Positions 7,622 through 15,960 are shown, counted from the first letter of the stretch. The stretch: DNA of 64,000 nt from Microbacterium sp. B35-30 (GCF_010634855.1 NZ_MWLQ01000008.1:1-64000); one strand, 5' to 3'. Notes: generated by a model not told the origin, from the sequence alone. A program made the numbers and translations.

Positions 7622-7690
7622 CGCGTCCCTCTCCGGCGGCGTCGGGTTCGGCTGTCACGACGCGCGGCTACGGGCGTGCCCGTTGCCACG

Positions 7691-7707
7691 TTTCGTGACA
7701 CGCGAAC
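7691..7707. promoter_or_regulatory. PcaR-type palindrome, distal site before pcaI
   Basis: TTCGTGACACGCGAA (7692-7706) is a near copy of the 5574-5588 palindrome. It lies about 27 bp upstream of the probable pcaI -10 (TAGACT, 7734-7739), a position suited to an activator. Confidence 0.5.
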
Positions 7708-7756
7708 GGATACCGCACCCGGGCGTGGTGCGGTAGACTGGCCGCACAACGGACGA

Positions 7757-7775
7757 CTGTTCGCAGAGCGAACAG
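7757..7775. promoter_or_regulatory. PcaR-type palindrome, proximal site before pcaI
   Basis: CTGTTCGCAGAGCGAACAG is a perfect 8-3-8 inverted repeat that abuts the Shine-Dalgarno AGGAGG of pcaI. Its GTTCG..CGAAC halves resemble operators of PcaR/PcaU/PobR-type IclR regulators. The IclR protein at 11272-12096 belongs to that subfamily. Confidence 0.6.
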
Positions 7776-7786
7776 GAGGGGATCGC

Positions 7787-8557
7787 ATGATCGATAAGAC
7801 CGTGGGCTCCGTCGAGGACGCCGTGGCCGGCATCCGTGATGGAGCGACCATCATGATCGGCGGCTTCGGGCGCGCCGGGCAGCCCGTGGAGCTGATCGAC
7901 GCCCTCATCGCCCAGGGTGCCGGCGACCTCACGATCATCAACAACAACGCGGGCAACGGCGACACGGGGCTGGCAGCCCTCCTCGCCAAGAAGCGCGTGC
8001 GAAAGATCGTGTGCTCCTTTCCCCGTCAGCACGACTCGTGGGTGTTCGACGACTTGTACCGGGCCGGTGAGATCGAGCTCGAGCTGGTGCCGCAGGGCAA
8101 TCTCGCCGAGCGCATCCGGGCAGCGGGCGCGGGCATCGGGGCGTTCTTCTCGCCGACCGGCGTCGGCACCCAGCTCGCCGACGGCAAGGAGCTCCGCGAG
8201 ATCGACGGGCGCACCTATGCGCTCGAGTACCCGATCAAGGCGGATGTCGCGCTGGTGGGCGCGTACCGGGCCGACCGCTGGGGCAACCTGATCTACCGAG
8301 AGACAGCGCGCAACTTCGGTCCGATCATGGCCGCCGCCGCCTCGACCACGATCGTGCAGGTCGACGAGATCGTGCCGCTCGGGTCGCTCGACCCCGAGAC
8401 GGTGGTCACGCCGGGCATCTTCGTCGACCGCGTGGTCGCCGTGGGGGAGCGCGCGTGGCTGCGTGACGGCGCCTTCGTCGGGGGCGTGGACATCGAAGGG
8501 CGCGCCCTCGCGGACGCGTCGACAGCCTCAGCGACCGGAGCGGAGGGCGACCAGTGA
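7787..8557 (+). CDS. pcaI: 3-oxoadipate CoA-transferase subunit A
   Basis: 256-residue alpha subunit of the family I CoA-transferase that moves CoA from succinyl-CoA to 3-oxoadipate. Family hallmarks are the GGFGRAGQP loop near residue 25, NNNAGNGDTGLAALL and CSFPRQHDSWVFD. The ATG follows AGGAGGGG. The last about 14 residues (DASTASATGAEGDQ) are encoded by a family-C repeat copy and lie beyond the conserved core. GTGA overlap with pcaJ. The promoter carries a TAGACT -10 and two palindromic sites. Confidence 0.95.
   Translation: MIDKTVGSVEDAVAGIRDGATIMIGGFGRAGQPVELIDALIAQGAGDLTIINNNAGNGDTGLAALLAKKRVRKIVCSFPRQHDSWVFDDLYRAGEIELELVPQGNLAERIRAAGAGIGAFFSPTGVGTQLADGKELREIDGRTYALEYPIKADVALVGAYRADRWGNLIYRETARNFGPIMAAAASTTIVQVDEIVPLGSLDPETVVTPGIFVDRVVAVGERAWLRDGAFVGGVDIEGRALADASTASATGAEGDQ
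8516..8538. repeat. Family-C element at the 3' end of pcaI
   Basis: TCGACAGCCTCAGCGACCGG matches the copy inside the 25-kb FAH gene (25331-25353) at 18 of 20 positions. It is read in frame as the PcaI C-terminal tail. Confidence 0.55.
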
Positions 8558-9264
8558 GCGCCACAGAGTCCACGACGCCCGCCACGCGCATCACGCGCCA
8601 GCAGCTCGCGGCGCGCATCGCGCAGGACATCCCCGAGGGCTCCTACGTCAACCTCGGCATCGGGGCGCCGACGCTCGTCGCCGACTACCTGCCGCACGAC
8701 CAGGAGATCATCCTCCACACCGAGAACGGGATGCTCGGAATGGGACCGTCGCCGGCCGCCGGCGAGATCGACCCCGACCTCATCAACGCCGGCAAGCAGC
8801 CGGTCACCGCGCTCGCCGGATCCGCGTACTTCCACCACGCCGACTCGTTCGGCATGATGCGCGGCGGTCACCTCGACGTGTGCGTGCTCGGTGCGTTCCA
8901 GGTGTCGCAGGCGGGCGACCTCGCCAACTGGTCGACGGGGGCGCCCGGCGCCATTCCCGCCGTCGGCGGCGCGATGGATCTCGCGATCGGCGCGAAGAAC
9001 GTCTACGTCATGACCGACCTGCTCACCAAGACCGGGGAGTCCAAGCTGGTCGAGGCGTGCACGTATCCGCTCACCGGCGTCGGGTGCGTCACCCGCGTGT
9101 ACACCGACCGCGCCGTCTTCGACGTCACTCCCGACGGCTTCGCGGTGCGGGAGGCGTTCGGCGACAACACCGTCGAGCTCCTCGCCGAGCTCACCGGACT
9201 GGAACTGACCGATGCATCGGAGACAGCGGATGCCGCGACCCGCAGCATCCGGGAGGAGAACTGA
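8554..9264 (+). CDS. pcaJ: 3-oxoadipate CoA-transferase subunit B
   Basis: 236-residue beta subunit. The catalytic Glu lies in HTENGMLGMGP (about residues 54-64), the site that forms the glutamyl-CoA intermediate in family I transferases. GIGAPTLVADYLP and GGAMDLAIGAKNV are also conserved. The GTG start overlaps the pcaI stop (GTGA). pcaF begins 1 bp after its stop, so I, J and F form one operon. Confidence 0.95.
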   Translation: MSATESTTPATRITRQQLAARIAQDIPEGSYVNLGIGAPTLVADYLPHDQEIILHTENGMLGMGPSPAAGEIDPDLINAGKQPVTALAGSAYFHHADSFGMMRGGHLDVCVLGAFQVSQAGDLANWSTGAPGAIPAVGGAMDLAIGAKNVYVMTDLLTKTGESKLVEACTYPLTGVGCVTRVYTDRAVFDVTPDGFAVREAFGDNTVELLAELTGLELTDASETADAATRSIREEN

Positions 9265-9265
9265 C

Positions 9266-10438
9266 ATGGCGACCCACATCTATGACGCCGTCCGCACGCC
9301 GTTCGGGCGCGCCGGCGGTGCCCTGTCGGGCGTGCGGCCCGACGACCTCGCCGCGATCGTGATGAAGGCGACGGTCAAGCGCACCGGCCTCGACCCGGCC
9401 CGGATCGACGACGTCATCTTCGGCGATGCGAACCAGGCAGGCGAAGACAACCGCAACGTCGCGCGCATGGGTGCGCTGCTGGCGGGGTTTCCGACATCCG
9501 TCACGGGCGTCACGGTGAACCGGCTGTGCGCCTCGTCTGTCGAGGCGGTGATCCAGGGATCCCGTGCGATCGAGGCCGGTGACACCGACATCGTGCTCGC
9601 GGGCGGCGTCGAGTCGATGAGCCGCGCGCCGTATGTCGTCGAGAAGTCCCCGCGGCCGTGGCCGAGCGTGGGCAACCAGACGATGTGGAACACGTCGATC
9701 GGGTGGCGCATGACCAACCCGAAGCTGCCGAAGCAGTGGACGATCTCGAACGGCGAGTCCGCCGAGCTCATCGCGCGCGAGTGGGGCATCTCGCGCGAGG
9801 CGCAGGACGAGTTCGCCGTGCGCTCGCACCGGCTCGCCGCCGAGGCATGGGCGGCAGGGCATTACGACGGCGAGATCGTGCAGGTGCCAGGGGCGGAGCT
9901 CGCCCGCGACGAGGGCATCCGCGACGACACCTCGGTCGAGAAGCTCGCGGGGCTGAAGGCGCTGTTCGCGGCCGACGGCGAGGGAACGGTGACGGCCGGC
10001 AACTCGTCGCCGATCAACGACGGCGCGTCCGCCGTGCTCCTCGCCCGCGAGGGTGCGCTGCCTGGCGAGCCGCTCGCCCGCATCACCGCGCGGGCCGCTC
10101 ACGGCGTCGACCCCGACCAGTTCCCGATCGCGCCGATCGAAGCCGCGAACAAGGCGCTGGCGCGCGCCGGTCGCACCTGGGCGGACGTCGACTTCGTCGA
10201 GCTCAACGAGGCGTTCGCGTCGCAGTCGCTCGCGTGCCTGGCCGGTTGGCCCGAGCTCGATCCCGACAAGCTCAACGTGCACGGCGGCGCACTGGCGATC
10301 GGCCATCCGCTCGGCGCCTCCGGCGGGCGCATCATCGGCCACGCCGCGCACGAGCTGCGTCGGCGCGGCGGCGGGGTGGCCGTCGCCGCCATCTGCATCG
10401 GCGTCGGGCAGGGCCTTGCCGTCGTGCTGGAGCGTTGA
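9266..10438 (+). CDS. pcaF: 3-oxoadipyl-CoA thiolase
   Basis: 390-residue thiolase that splits 3-oxoadipyl-CoA into succinyl-CoA and acetyl-CoA, the last step of the pathway. Nucleophile Cys in NRLCASSVEAV (about residue 89), His in AIGHPLGASGGR (about 347) and acid/base Cys in AICIGVGQG (about 377) are all present. GGGAGGAG precedes the ATG at 9266. This completes a full pcaHGBDCIJF set in the window. Confidence 0.95.
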   Translation: MATHIYDAVRTPFGRAGGALSGVRPDDLAAIVMKATVKRTGLDPARIDDVIFGDANQAGEDNRNVARMGALLAGFPTSVTGVTVNRLCASSVEAVIQGSRAIEAGDTDIVLAGGVESMSRAPYVVEKSPRPWPSVGNQTMWNTSIGWRMTNPKLPKQWTISNGESAELIAREWGISREAQDEFAVRSHRLAAEAWAAGHYDGEIVQVPGAELARDEGIRDDTSVEKLAGLKALFAADGEGTVTAGNSSPINDGASAVLLAREGALPGEPLARITARAAHGVDPDQFPIAPIEAANKALARAGRTWADVDFVELNEAFASQSLACLAGWPELDPDKLNVHGGALAIGHPLGASGGRIIGHAAHELRRRGGGVAVAAICIGVGQGLAVVLER

Positions 10439-10546
10439 CGCGCGCCGCTGGTCGAAACTTCACGAATGCACACTCTCAGCTCGAATTCGATGGCATCTGT
10501 GAAGTCTCGCGATGCGAAGCACGGGTAGACGGGTAGATCGGCAGGC

Positions 10547-10562
10547 TCTACCAGGGTAGAAT
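10547..10562 (+). promoter_or_regulatory. VapBC operator overlapping a leaderless -10
   Basis: TCTACCAGGGTAGA (10547-10560) is a perfect 6-2-6 palindrome overlapping TAGAAT (10557-10562), which lies 6 nt before the vapB ATG. Two direct GGGTAGA words lie at 10523-10538. This suits the autorepression typical of VapBC complexes and a leaderless vapB mRNA. Confidence 0.6.
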
Positions 10563-10568
10563 CGGCGG

Positions 10569-10874
10569 ATGAGTCTGAACATCAAGAACGAGCGCACGCA
10601 CGCGCTCGTGCGCGAGCTCGCCGAGCTCACCGGCATGAGTCAGACGAGTGCGGTGGAAGATGCGGTACGCCGGCGCCTGGACGAGCTCCGGACGGATGCG
10701 ACGACGCGAGGCCATCGCCCTGCACCGAAGTTCTCCTCCACGGAGATCGAACGACGGCGTGCGGCGGTGGAGCGGATCCTCGATGAACTGCACGCGGAGA
10801 CGACGCCCGCTCAATGGCGGGCGTTGGCGCGAGCACAAGATGAGATGTACGACGACTTGGGTCTTCCCCGGTGA
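10569..10874 (+). CDS. vapB: VapB-type antitoxin (Rv0623-like)
   Basis: 101-residue antitoxin. The N-terminal part (MSLNIKNERTHALVRELAELTG, then SQTSAVEDAVRRRLDEL) matches the Rv0623-like ribbon-helix-helix class. The charged C-terminal half, ending QDEMYDDLGLPR, should wrap the toxin. The start fits a leaderless transcript (TAGAAT, 6 nt, ATG), and no Shine-Dalgarno sequence is visible. Its stop overlaps the vapC GTG (GTGA), usual for toxin-antitoxin coupling. Confidence 0.88.
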   Translation: MSLNIKNERTHALVRELAELTGMSQTSAVEDAVRRRLDELRTDATTRGHRPAPKFSSTEIERRRAAVERILDELHAETTPAQWRALARAQDEMYDDLGLPR

Positions 10875-11275
10875 TCGTCGACACCTCGGCCGTCGTCGCC
10901 GTTCTGAAGCGCGAGCACGGGCACGAGCGACTGCTCCGCCTGCTGCTGACGTATCCGGCGCGGATGTCGGCGCCCGTCCTCGTCGAGACGCGGATCGTCG
11001 TGACCTCGAGTGTCGGACCCATCGGGCTGCGTCGGCTGCACGCACTCCTCGCCCAGGCCGATGTCGAGATCGTGGCGTTCGATGAAGCGCACGCGGACAT
11101 CGCCGCTGACGCCTACCGTGACTATGGGAGAGGCTCGCGGCATCCGGCGCGACTCAACTTGGCCGACGCGTACAGCTACGCGCTCGCCTCCGCGGCGGAC
11201 GAGCCGTTGCTTTTCGTGGGCGACGACTTCTCGCGCACCGACGTCCGCTCCGCCCTCGAGGAGTACGGCGAATGA
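10871..11275 (+). CDS. vapC: VapC-type PIN-domain toxin
   Basis: 134-residue PIN-domain ribonuclease. The acidic metal site is visible: D4 in MIVDTSA, Glu in VLVETRIV (about residue 39), Asp in NLADAYSYALA and Asp in FVGDDFSRTD. VapC toxins cleave specific RNAs when VapB is degraded. The active site looks intact, so I expect a working toxin. Unusually, its stop overlaps the start of the pcaR-type regulator by ATGA, tying the toxin-antitoxin pair to a catabolic regulator. Confidence 0.9.
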   Translation: MIVDTSAVVAVLKREHGHERLLRLLLTYPARMSAPVLVETRIVVTSSVGPIGLRRLHALLAQADVEIVAFDEAHADIAADAYRDYGRGSRHPARLNLADAYSYALASAADEPLLFVGDDFSRTDVRSALEEYGE

Positions 11276-12096
11276 GCGACGCTGCCGAGGCCTCGCCCAC
11301 GGACGCGTCGCCGCGCTCCGACACCGTCCAATCGCTTGCGCGCGGGCTCGCGGTGATCCGCGCGTTCGACGCGGAGCATCCCGAACTCACGCTGAGCGAG
11401 GTCGCGCGAGGAGCCGGCATCACCCGTGCCGCGGCGGGCCGGTTCCTGCGCACACTGGAAGAGCTCGGCTACGTGCGCGCGTCAACCGTCCCGGCGAACG
11501 GGTCGGGCGTCGGTCGCACATTCGCGCTCACCCCGCGGGTGCTCGAACTGGGCTTCAGTTACCTGTCAGCGCTGTCGATCCCCGAGATCGTGCAGCCGCA
11601 TCTCGAGCGGCTGTCGCGCGAGGTCGACGAGAGCGTGTCGGCGGCCGTCCTCGACGGCGAGGAGATCGTGTACATCGCGCGCGTGCCGACGCGCCGCATC
11701 ATGAGCGTGCGCATCACGATCGGCACGAGGTTCCCCGCCTTCGCGACGTCCATGGGACGCGTGCTGCTGGCCGGGATGCCGGCTGCTGAGCGCGACGCGC
11801 TGCTCGCGGCATCCGCACTCCACGCCTTCACCGACCGCACCCTGACGAGCCCCGGCGCGCTGCGTGACGAGCTGGCACGGGTGGCCGAGCAGGGCTGGGC
11901 GCTGGTGGACGGCGAACTCGAGCCCGGCCTGCGCTCGGTGGCCGTGCCGCTGCACGATCGCCGTGGGGACGTGGTCGCGGCGGTCAACGTCTCGACCAGC
12001 GCGACCCGCGACAGCGTCGATCACGTCGTGGCGCAGTACCTGCCGCCGCTGCAGCGGACCGCGGCGGCCATCGACGCCGAGCTGCGCCTGGTCTGA
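11272..12096 (+). CDS. pcaR: PcaR/PobR-type IclR regulator of the beta-ketoadipate pathway
   Basis: 274-residue IclR protein. The N-terminal block VQSLARGLAVIRAFDAEHPELTLSEVARGAGITRAA is divided here as VQSLARGLAVIRAF and LTLSEVARGAGITRAA; both parts are characteristic of the PcaR/PcaU/PobR subfamily. The C-terminal effector domain spans about residues 90-270. These proteins sense protocatechuate, 4-hydroxybenzoate or 3-oxoadipate. GTTCG..CGAAC palindromes before pcaI and before the MarR gene are likely sites. It has no promoter of its own in view and starts within the vapC stop (ATGA), so it is probably co-transcribed with vapBC or read through from pcaIJF. Confidence 0.85.
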   Translation: MSDAAEASPTDASPRSDTVQSLARGLAVIRAFDAEHPELTLSEVARGAGITRAAAGRFLRTLEELGYVRASTVPANGSGVGRTFALTPRVLELGFSYLSALSIPEIVQPHLERLSREVDESVSAAVLDGEEIVYIARVPTRRIMSVRITIGTRFPAFATSMGRVLLAGMPAAERDALLAASALHAFTDRTLTSPGALRDELARVAEQGWALVDGELEPGLRSVAVPLHDRRGDVVAAVNVSTSATRDSVDHVVAQYLPPLQRTAAAIDAELRLV

Positions 12097-12129
12097 TCGC
12101 TGCAACCGTGGGGCGGGAAGCGCAACGCC

Positions 12130-13005
12130 TCAGAACACGATCGTGTGGTTGCCGTGGCGGATGACGCGGTCCTCGGCGTGCCACAGCACGGCGCGCGAGA
12201 GCACCTGGCGCTCGACGTCGGCGCCGCGACGGGCGAGCTCGGCGGCGGAGTCGGCGTGGGTGACCCGCACGGTGTCCTGCTCGATGATCGGACCCTCGTC
12301 GAGGTCGTCGGTGACGTAGTGGGACGTCGCGCCGATGAGCTTGACGCCGCGCTCCTTGGCCTTCTTGTACGGCTCCGCGCCGATGAAGGCGGGCAGGAAC
12401 GAGTGGTGGATGTTGATCACGGGCACGCCCAGCTGCGACAGGAAGTCGCCCGACAGGATCTGCATGTAGCGCGCGAGCACGACGACATCGACGTTGCCCC
12501 TGAGCAGCTCCAGGATCTTCGCCTCGGAGGCCGACTTGTCGGGCCCGGGAACGCCCGGCACGTGGAAGAACGGCACCCCGAACGAGCGGACATCCTCGGC
12601 TGAGGTGGTGTGGTTCGAGATCACCATCGGGATCGTGACGGGCAGGTCGCCGCGGCGGTGACGCCACAGCAGGTCGAGCAGGCAATGGTCCTGCTTAGAG
12701 GCCAGGATCGCCATGCGCTTGGGCACCGATTGGTCGGTGAGCGACCACTCGAGCTCGAATCCGGCGAGCGTCTGCGCGATCTCGGCCTCGATGGCGGGAC
12801 GGTCGGCGGCGAAGCCCGGGCGGTGGAACACCACGCGCTGGAAGTACGCCCCGCCGGTGGGGTCGTCGGAGTACTGGTCGAACGCGACGATGTTGCCGCC
12901 GATGCGCGTGATCATCGCCGAGACGGCGGCCACGATTCCGGGCCGGTCGCTGCCGTGCACGATGAGGCAGGCGTGGTCGGGCTTCAGGTTGGGTGAGGCG
13001 GGCAC
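12130..13005 (-). CDS. purU: Formyltetrahydrofolate deformylase
   Basis: 291-residue enzyme that hydrolyses 10-formyl-THF to THF and formate, balancing one-carbon pools and supplying formate for purine synthesis. An N-terminal ACT domain (about residues 8-90, HGSDRPGIVAAVSAMI) precedes the formyltransferase domain, with catalytic Asn/His in INIHHSFLPAF and Asp in EGPIIEQD. I chose the GTG at 13005: a -10-like CAGAAT lies exactly 6 nt upstream on this strand, as in other leaderless genes here. Not functionally tied to its neighbours. Confidence 0.93.
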   Translation of the reverse strand: MPASPNLKPDHACLIVHGSDRPGIVAAVSAMITRIGGNIVAFDQYSDDPTGGAYFQRVVFHRPGFAADRPAIEAEIAQTLAGFELEWSLTDQSVPKRMAILASKQDHCLLDLLWRHRRGDLPVTIPMVISNHTTSAEDVRSFGVPFFHVPGVPGPDKSASEAKILELLRGNVDVVVLARYMQILSGDFLSQLGVPVINIHHSFLPAFIGAEPYKKAKERGVKLIGATSHYVTDDLDEGPIIEQDTVRVTHADSAAELARRGADVERQVLSRAVLWHAEDRVIRHGNHTIVF

Positions 13006-13103
13006 CGTTCGATTCTGCCCTGTGCGAAGGATCGCCGCTTCTTGGCACCGGATCCGCAGGTCCACAGGCGACAAGCGGATGCGGCGGCCAATACCCTGAC
13101 GGC

Positions 13104-14147
13104 ATGAACGCCGCCACGCCCACCCGTGCAGCGGGTCGTGACGACCGGATCACGCTGCGGTTCATGGCGGTCCCCTCCGACACCGCCGCCGGCGGACGAT
13201 CCGTCGCCGCCGGAAGCGTCATGGAGTGGATCGACAAGGCCGGCTACGCGTGCGCGGTCGGCTGGGCGGGCGCCTACTGCGTCACCGCGTACGTCGGGAA
13301 TGTCCGCCATCGACGGGCGATCGCCCCGGGAAGCCTCATCGAGGTGCAGGCGCGCATCGTGTACACCGGCCGCACGAGCATGCACGTGGTGGTCACCGTC
13401 TCGTCGGCGCGGGTGAATGAGCGCGCCTACACACCGGCGACGACGTGCATCCTCGTCTTCGTCGCGAAGGGCGAGGACGGCCGGCCGACCGAGGTGCCCG
13501 CGTGGGAGCCGGTCTCGCGGTCGGATCACAAGCTCGCCGACGGTGCGCTCGAACGGATCGAGTCGCGCGCCGAGATCAAGCGGCTCATGCTGGCGCAGGA
13601 GTACACGGACGCGTCGGGGGCGCCGCGCACCACGCTCCGCTTCCTCGCCCCGCCGGGCGTCGTGAACTTCGGCGGCAAGGCTCACGGCGGCACCGTCATG
13701 CGGTGGATCGACGAGGCCGGCTACGCGTGCGCTGCGGCGTGGGCGAAGGACGGTCTCGGCACTCCTCGTTCCTCGGCACTCGAGCCGGCGGACGCCGACG
13801 CCAGCGGGGCGGTCGGTGTCTACTCCGGCGGCATCCACTTCCTCGCGCCCGTCGTCATCGGGCACCTCGTGGATGTGGACGCGCGCATCGTCCACACCAG
13901 CCGGCACAGCATGCACCTGAGCACGCAGGTGTGGACGGCCGATCCTCGCACGCCGGCGGAGCGCATGCTGACGACCCAGTGCCTGAGCGTGTTCGTCGTG
14001 CCCGGCGCCGATGGCGTCGCTCGGCCGGTTCCGCAGTGGACCCCGGCGCTGCCCGAGGATGTGCGCCTGCAGGAGCACGTGCGCGGGGTCATGCGCCTGC
14101 GCGAGCAGATCCCGCCCATCGCGGCATCTCTTACCCTCGAGCCCTGA
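13104..14147 (+). CDS. Double-hotdog acyl-CoA thioesterase
   Basis: 347 residues made of two homologous hotdog halves. Each has the same catalytic helix: VMEWIDKAGYACAVGWAG near residue 36 and VMRWIDEAGYACAAAWAK near residue 197, where Asp is the likely catalytic residue. It should hydrolyse acyl-CoA esters in the cytoplasm (ACOT/YciA type). The start is leaderless-like: TACCCT, 6 nt, ATG. The second half has an inserted low-complexity stretch, LGTPRSSALEPADADASG, at about residues 216-233, whose DNA (CTCGTTCCTCGG) resembles part of the family-A repeat. Confidence 0.85.
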   Translation: MNAATPTRAAGRDDRITLRFMAVPSDTAAGGRSVAAGSVMEWIDKAGYACAVGWAGAYCVTAYVGNVRHRRAIAPGSLIEVQARIVYTGRTSMHVVVTVSSARVNERAYTPATTCILVFVAKGEDGRPTEVPAWEPVSRSDHKLADGALERIESRAEIKRLMLAQEYTDASGAPRTTLRFLAPPGVVNFGGKAHGGTVMRWIDEAGYACAAAWAKDGLGTPRSSALEPADADASGAVGVYSGGIHFLAPVVIGHLVDVDARIVHTSRHSMHLSTQVWTADPRTPAERMLTTQCLSVFVVPGADGVARPVPQWTPALPEDVRLQEHVRGVMRLREQIPPIAASLTLEP

Positions 14148-14188
14148 GCCACCGGACGTCGGGCGTCGCGACGGCGGGAAGGATGCCG

Positions 14189-14572
14189 CTACGCCGCCAC
14201 CCCGCCGCGCAGCAGGTCGCCGTTGCGGGTGAGTTCGAGGTACTCGGCGACGGCGTCGCGGCTCTTCGTGAGGCAGGCGAGGCGCTCATCGAGGGCGGCC
14301 AGCTCGGTCGCGAGCATCTCGGCCAGCTCCCGCGAGCACGTCGGCGCTGCCATCGCGCACTGCCGCTCGACGTCGAGCACGACCTTCGCGAGCCGCGTCG
14401 TGAGGCCCGCCTGCACGAGCCCGCGTGCGCGGGTGGCACGCTCGACGTCCGCCTCGTCGTACGAGCGATAGCCGTTCGCCGACCGCTCGGACGCCAGCAG
14501 ACCCTGCTCTTCGTAGTACCGCAGCATCCTCGGCGGGATGCCGGTGCGCTCCGCCAGTTCGCCGATCTTCAC
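14189..14572 (-). CDS. MerR-family regulator
   Basis: 127-residue regulator: MerR winged helix (KIGELAERTGIPPRMLRYYEEQGLL), then a dimerisation coiled coil (about residues 75-115). It is divergent from an MFS exporter and shares a control region with a near-ideal MerR operator. The GTG at 14572 follows GAGAGGCAGG. MerR proteins twist the long-spaced promoter of an adjacent efflux gene when a ligand binds. The ligand is unknown; the only Cys residues form a C-A-M-A-A-P-T-C pair that could sense a metal or redox state, but this is weak evidence. Confidence 0.88.
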   Translation of the reverse strand: MKIGELAERTGIPPRMLRYYEEQGLLASERSANGYRSYDEADVERATRARGLVQAGLTTRLAKVVLDVERQCAMAAPTCSRELAEMLATELAALDERLACLTKSRDAVAEYLELTRNGDLLRGGVAA

Positions 14573-14612
14573 GCTGTCCTGCCTCTCGGATCGATTCGTG
14601 TGGCACGAAAGC

Positions 14613-14650
14613 TTGACATTGACATTGATGTCAAAGTTTAGCCTCGGTGC
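14613..14650. promoter_or_regulatory. MerR operator and leaderless MFS promoter
   Basis: Perfect arms TTGACAT (14613-14619) and ATGTCAA (14628-14634) are separated by 8 bp. TTGACA doubles as a -35. TAGCCT (14639-14644) is the -10, giving a 20-bp spacer, overlong as expected for MerR activation. The MFS ATG follows the -10 by 6 nt, with no Shine-Dalgarno sequence. Confidence 0.7.
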
Positions 14651-15895
14651 ATGACCACGTCCACCCTCGCCGCTCGTTCCCCCACGGCCGAGCGGTTCCC
14701 CCTCGGCCCGCTGCTCCTGCTCTCACTCGGCGTCTTCGTCACCGTCACCGCAGAGTCGCTGCCCGCCGGACTCATGCCCGAGATGGCCGCCGATCTGGGC
14801 GTCGACCCGCTGCGCATCGGGCTGCTGGTGTCGGTGTGGGCCCTCGTCGTGATCGGCACGAGCATTCCGCTGACCCGCGCCACCCGCCGTATCGACCGCC
14901 GCGTCGTGGTGGCGACCTCGCTCGCCGTGTTCGCGCTGGCGAACGTGGCCACCGCGTTCTCTCCGAGCTACGAGTTCGCATTCGGCACGCGGGTGGTGGC
15001 CGCCATCGCGCACGGCGTGTTCTGGGCGATCGTGATCGTGTACGCGTCTTCGCTGCTGTCGGGCGTGCAGCTGGGGCGCGGGCTGGCGCTCGTCACGGGC
15101 GGCGGCACGGCGGCCACCGTCCTGGGCCTCCCGGTCGCGACCGCTCTGGCGCAGCTGACCAGCTGGCGCGTCTCGTTCGCGGCGATGGGCATCGGGATGC
15201 TGCTGCTCGCGGTCGTCGTGTACCGCAGGCTGCCCCGATCGGTCGTGGCCCCGGTGCCGGCGGCCGAGCGCGCGCCGCTCCGGAACGACCGCTCCCTCCC
15301 GCCTCTCCTCGCCTTCGGGTTCGCGGGCCTGCTCATCGGCCTCGCGCAGTTCCTCGCCTTCGTCTACATCCGGCCGTACCTCGCAGAGTCGGCGGGGATC
15401 GCCGACGGCTGGGCGAGCGTGCTGCTGTTCGTCTTCGGCGCAGCCGGGATGGCCGGCGTGGCGGTCGCCGGCACCCTCGCCGACCGGTTCCCGCGGACGG
15501 CGCTGAGCGCGACCCTCCTCGTCTTCGTCGCCGCCTACGCCGCCCTTGCGCTGCTGCCGCATGTCACGCCCGTCATGGTCGTCGCCCTGGCGCTGTGGGG
15601 CGCGGGCACCGGCGCGATGTTCCCGCTCATCCAGACGGCGCTCATGCGCGCGGCATCCGATCGCTTGCGCGACCTCGCGAGCGCATCCATCGTTGTGCTG
15701 TTCAACGTCGGGATCGCCGGCGGCTCGTGGGCGGGCGGTCAGCTCGCCGCGACCTACGGGCCGACGTCGAACATGGCGGTCTCGGCCGTCGTGGTGCTGA
15801 TCGCCACGGTATTCACCGCGGTCGGTGCGGCCCTCGCCGCGCGGCGCGCCGCAGTCGGGCCCGGCGTCGGGGAGGAGGCGGCCGGCGTGCGCTGA
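14651..15895 (+). CDS. MFS transporter, DHA1-type efflux
   Basis: 414-residue major facilitator with about 12 hydrophobic segments. It opens with the efflux-subfamily pattern ESLPAGLMPEMAADLGV and has a motif-A-like loop after TM2 (TRATRRIDRRVVV). It resembles sugar- and drug-efflux carriers of the arabinose-efflux (AraJ/YdhP) group and probably exports a toxic compound. Divergent from the MerR gene, which likely controls it. Leaderless-type start. Confidence 0.85.
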   Translation: MTTSTLAARSPTAERFPLGPLLLLSLGVFVTVTAESLPAGLMPEMAADLGVDPLRIGLLVSVWALVVIGTSIPLTRATRRIDRRVVVATSLAVFALANVATAFSPSYEFAFGTRVVAAIAHGVFWAIVIVYASSLLSGVQLGRGLALVTGGGTAATVLGLPVATALAQLTSWRVSFAAMGIGMLLLAVVVYRRLPRSVVAPVPAAERAPLRNDRSLPPLLAFGFAGLLIGLAQFLAFVYIRPYLAESAGIADGWASVLLFVFGAAGMAGVAVAGTLADRFPRTALSATLLVFVAAYAALALLPHVTPVMVVALALWGAGTGAMFPLIQTALMRAASDRLRDLASASIVVLFNVGIAGGSWAGGQLAATYGPTSNMAVSAVVVLIATVFTAVGAALAARRAAVGPGVGEEAAGVR

Positions 15896-15960
15896 TCCGC
15901 GCTGAGCGAGGAGGACGGGACGCCGGTCCCGCGCGGCCGCCGCCGCGGCTCAGCCGTGGC

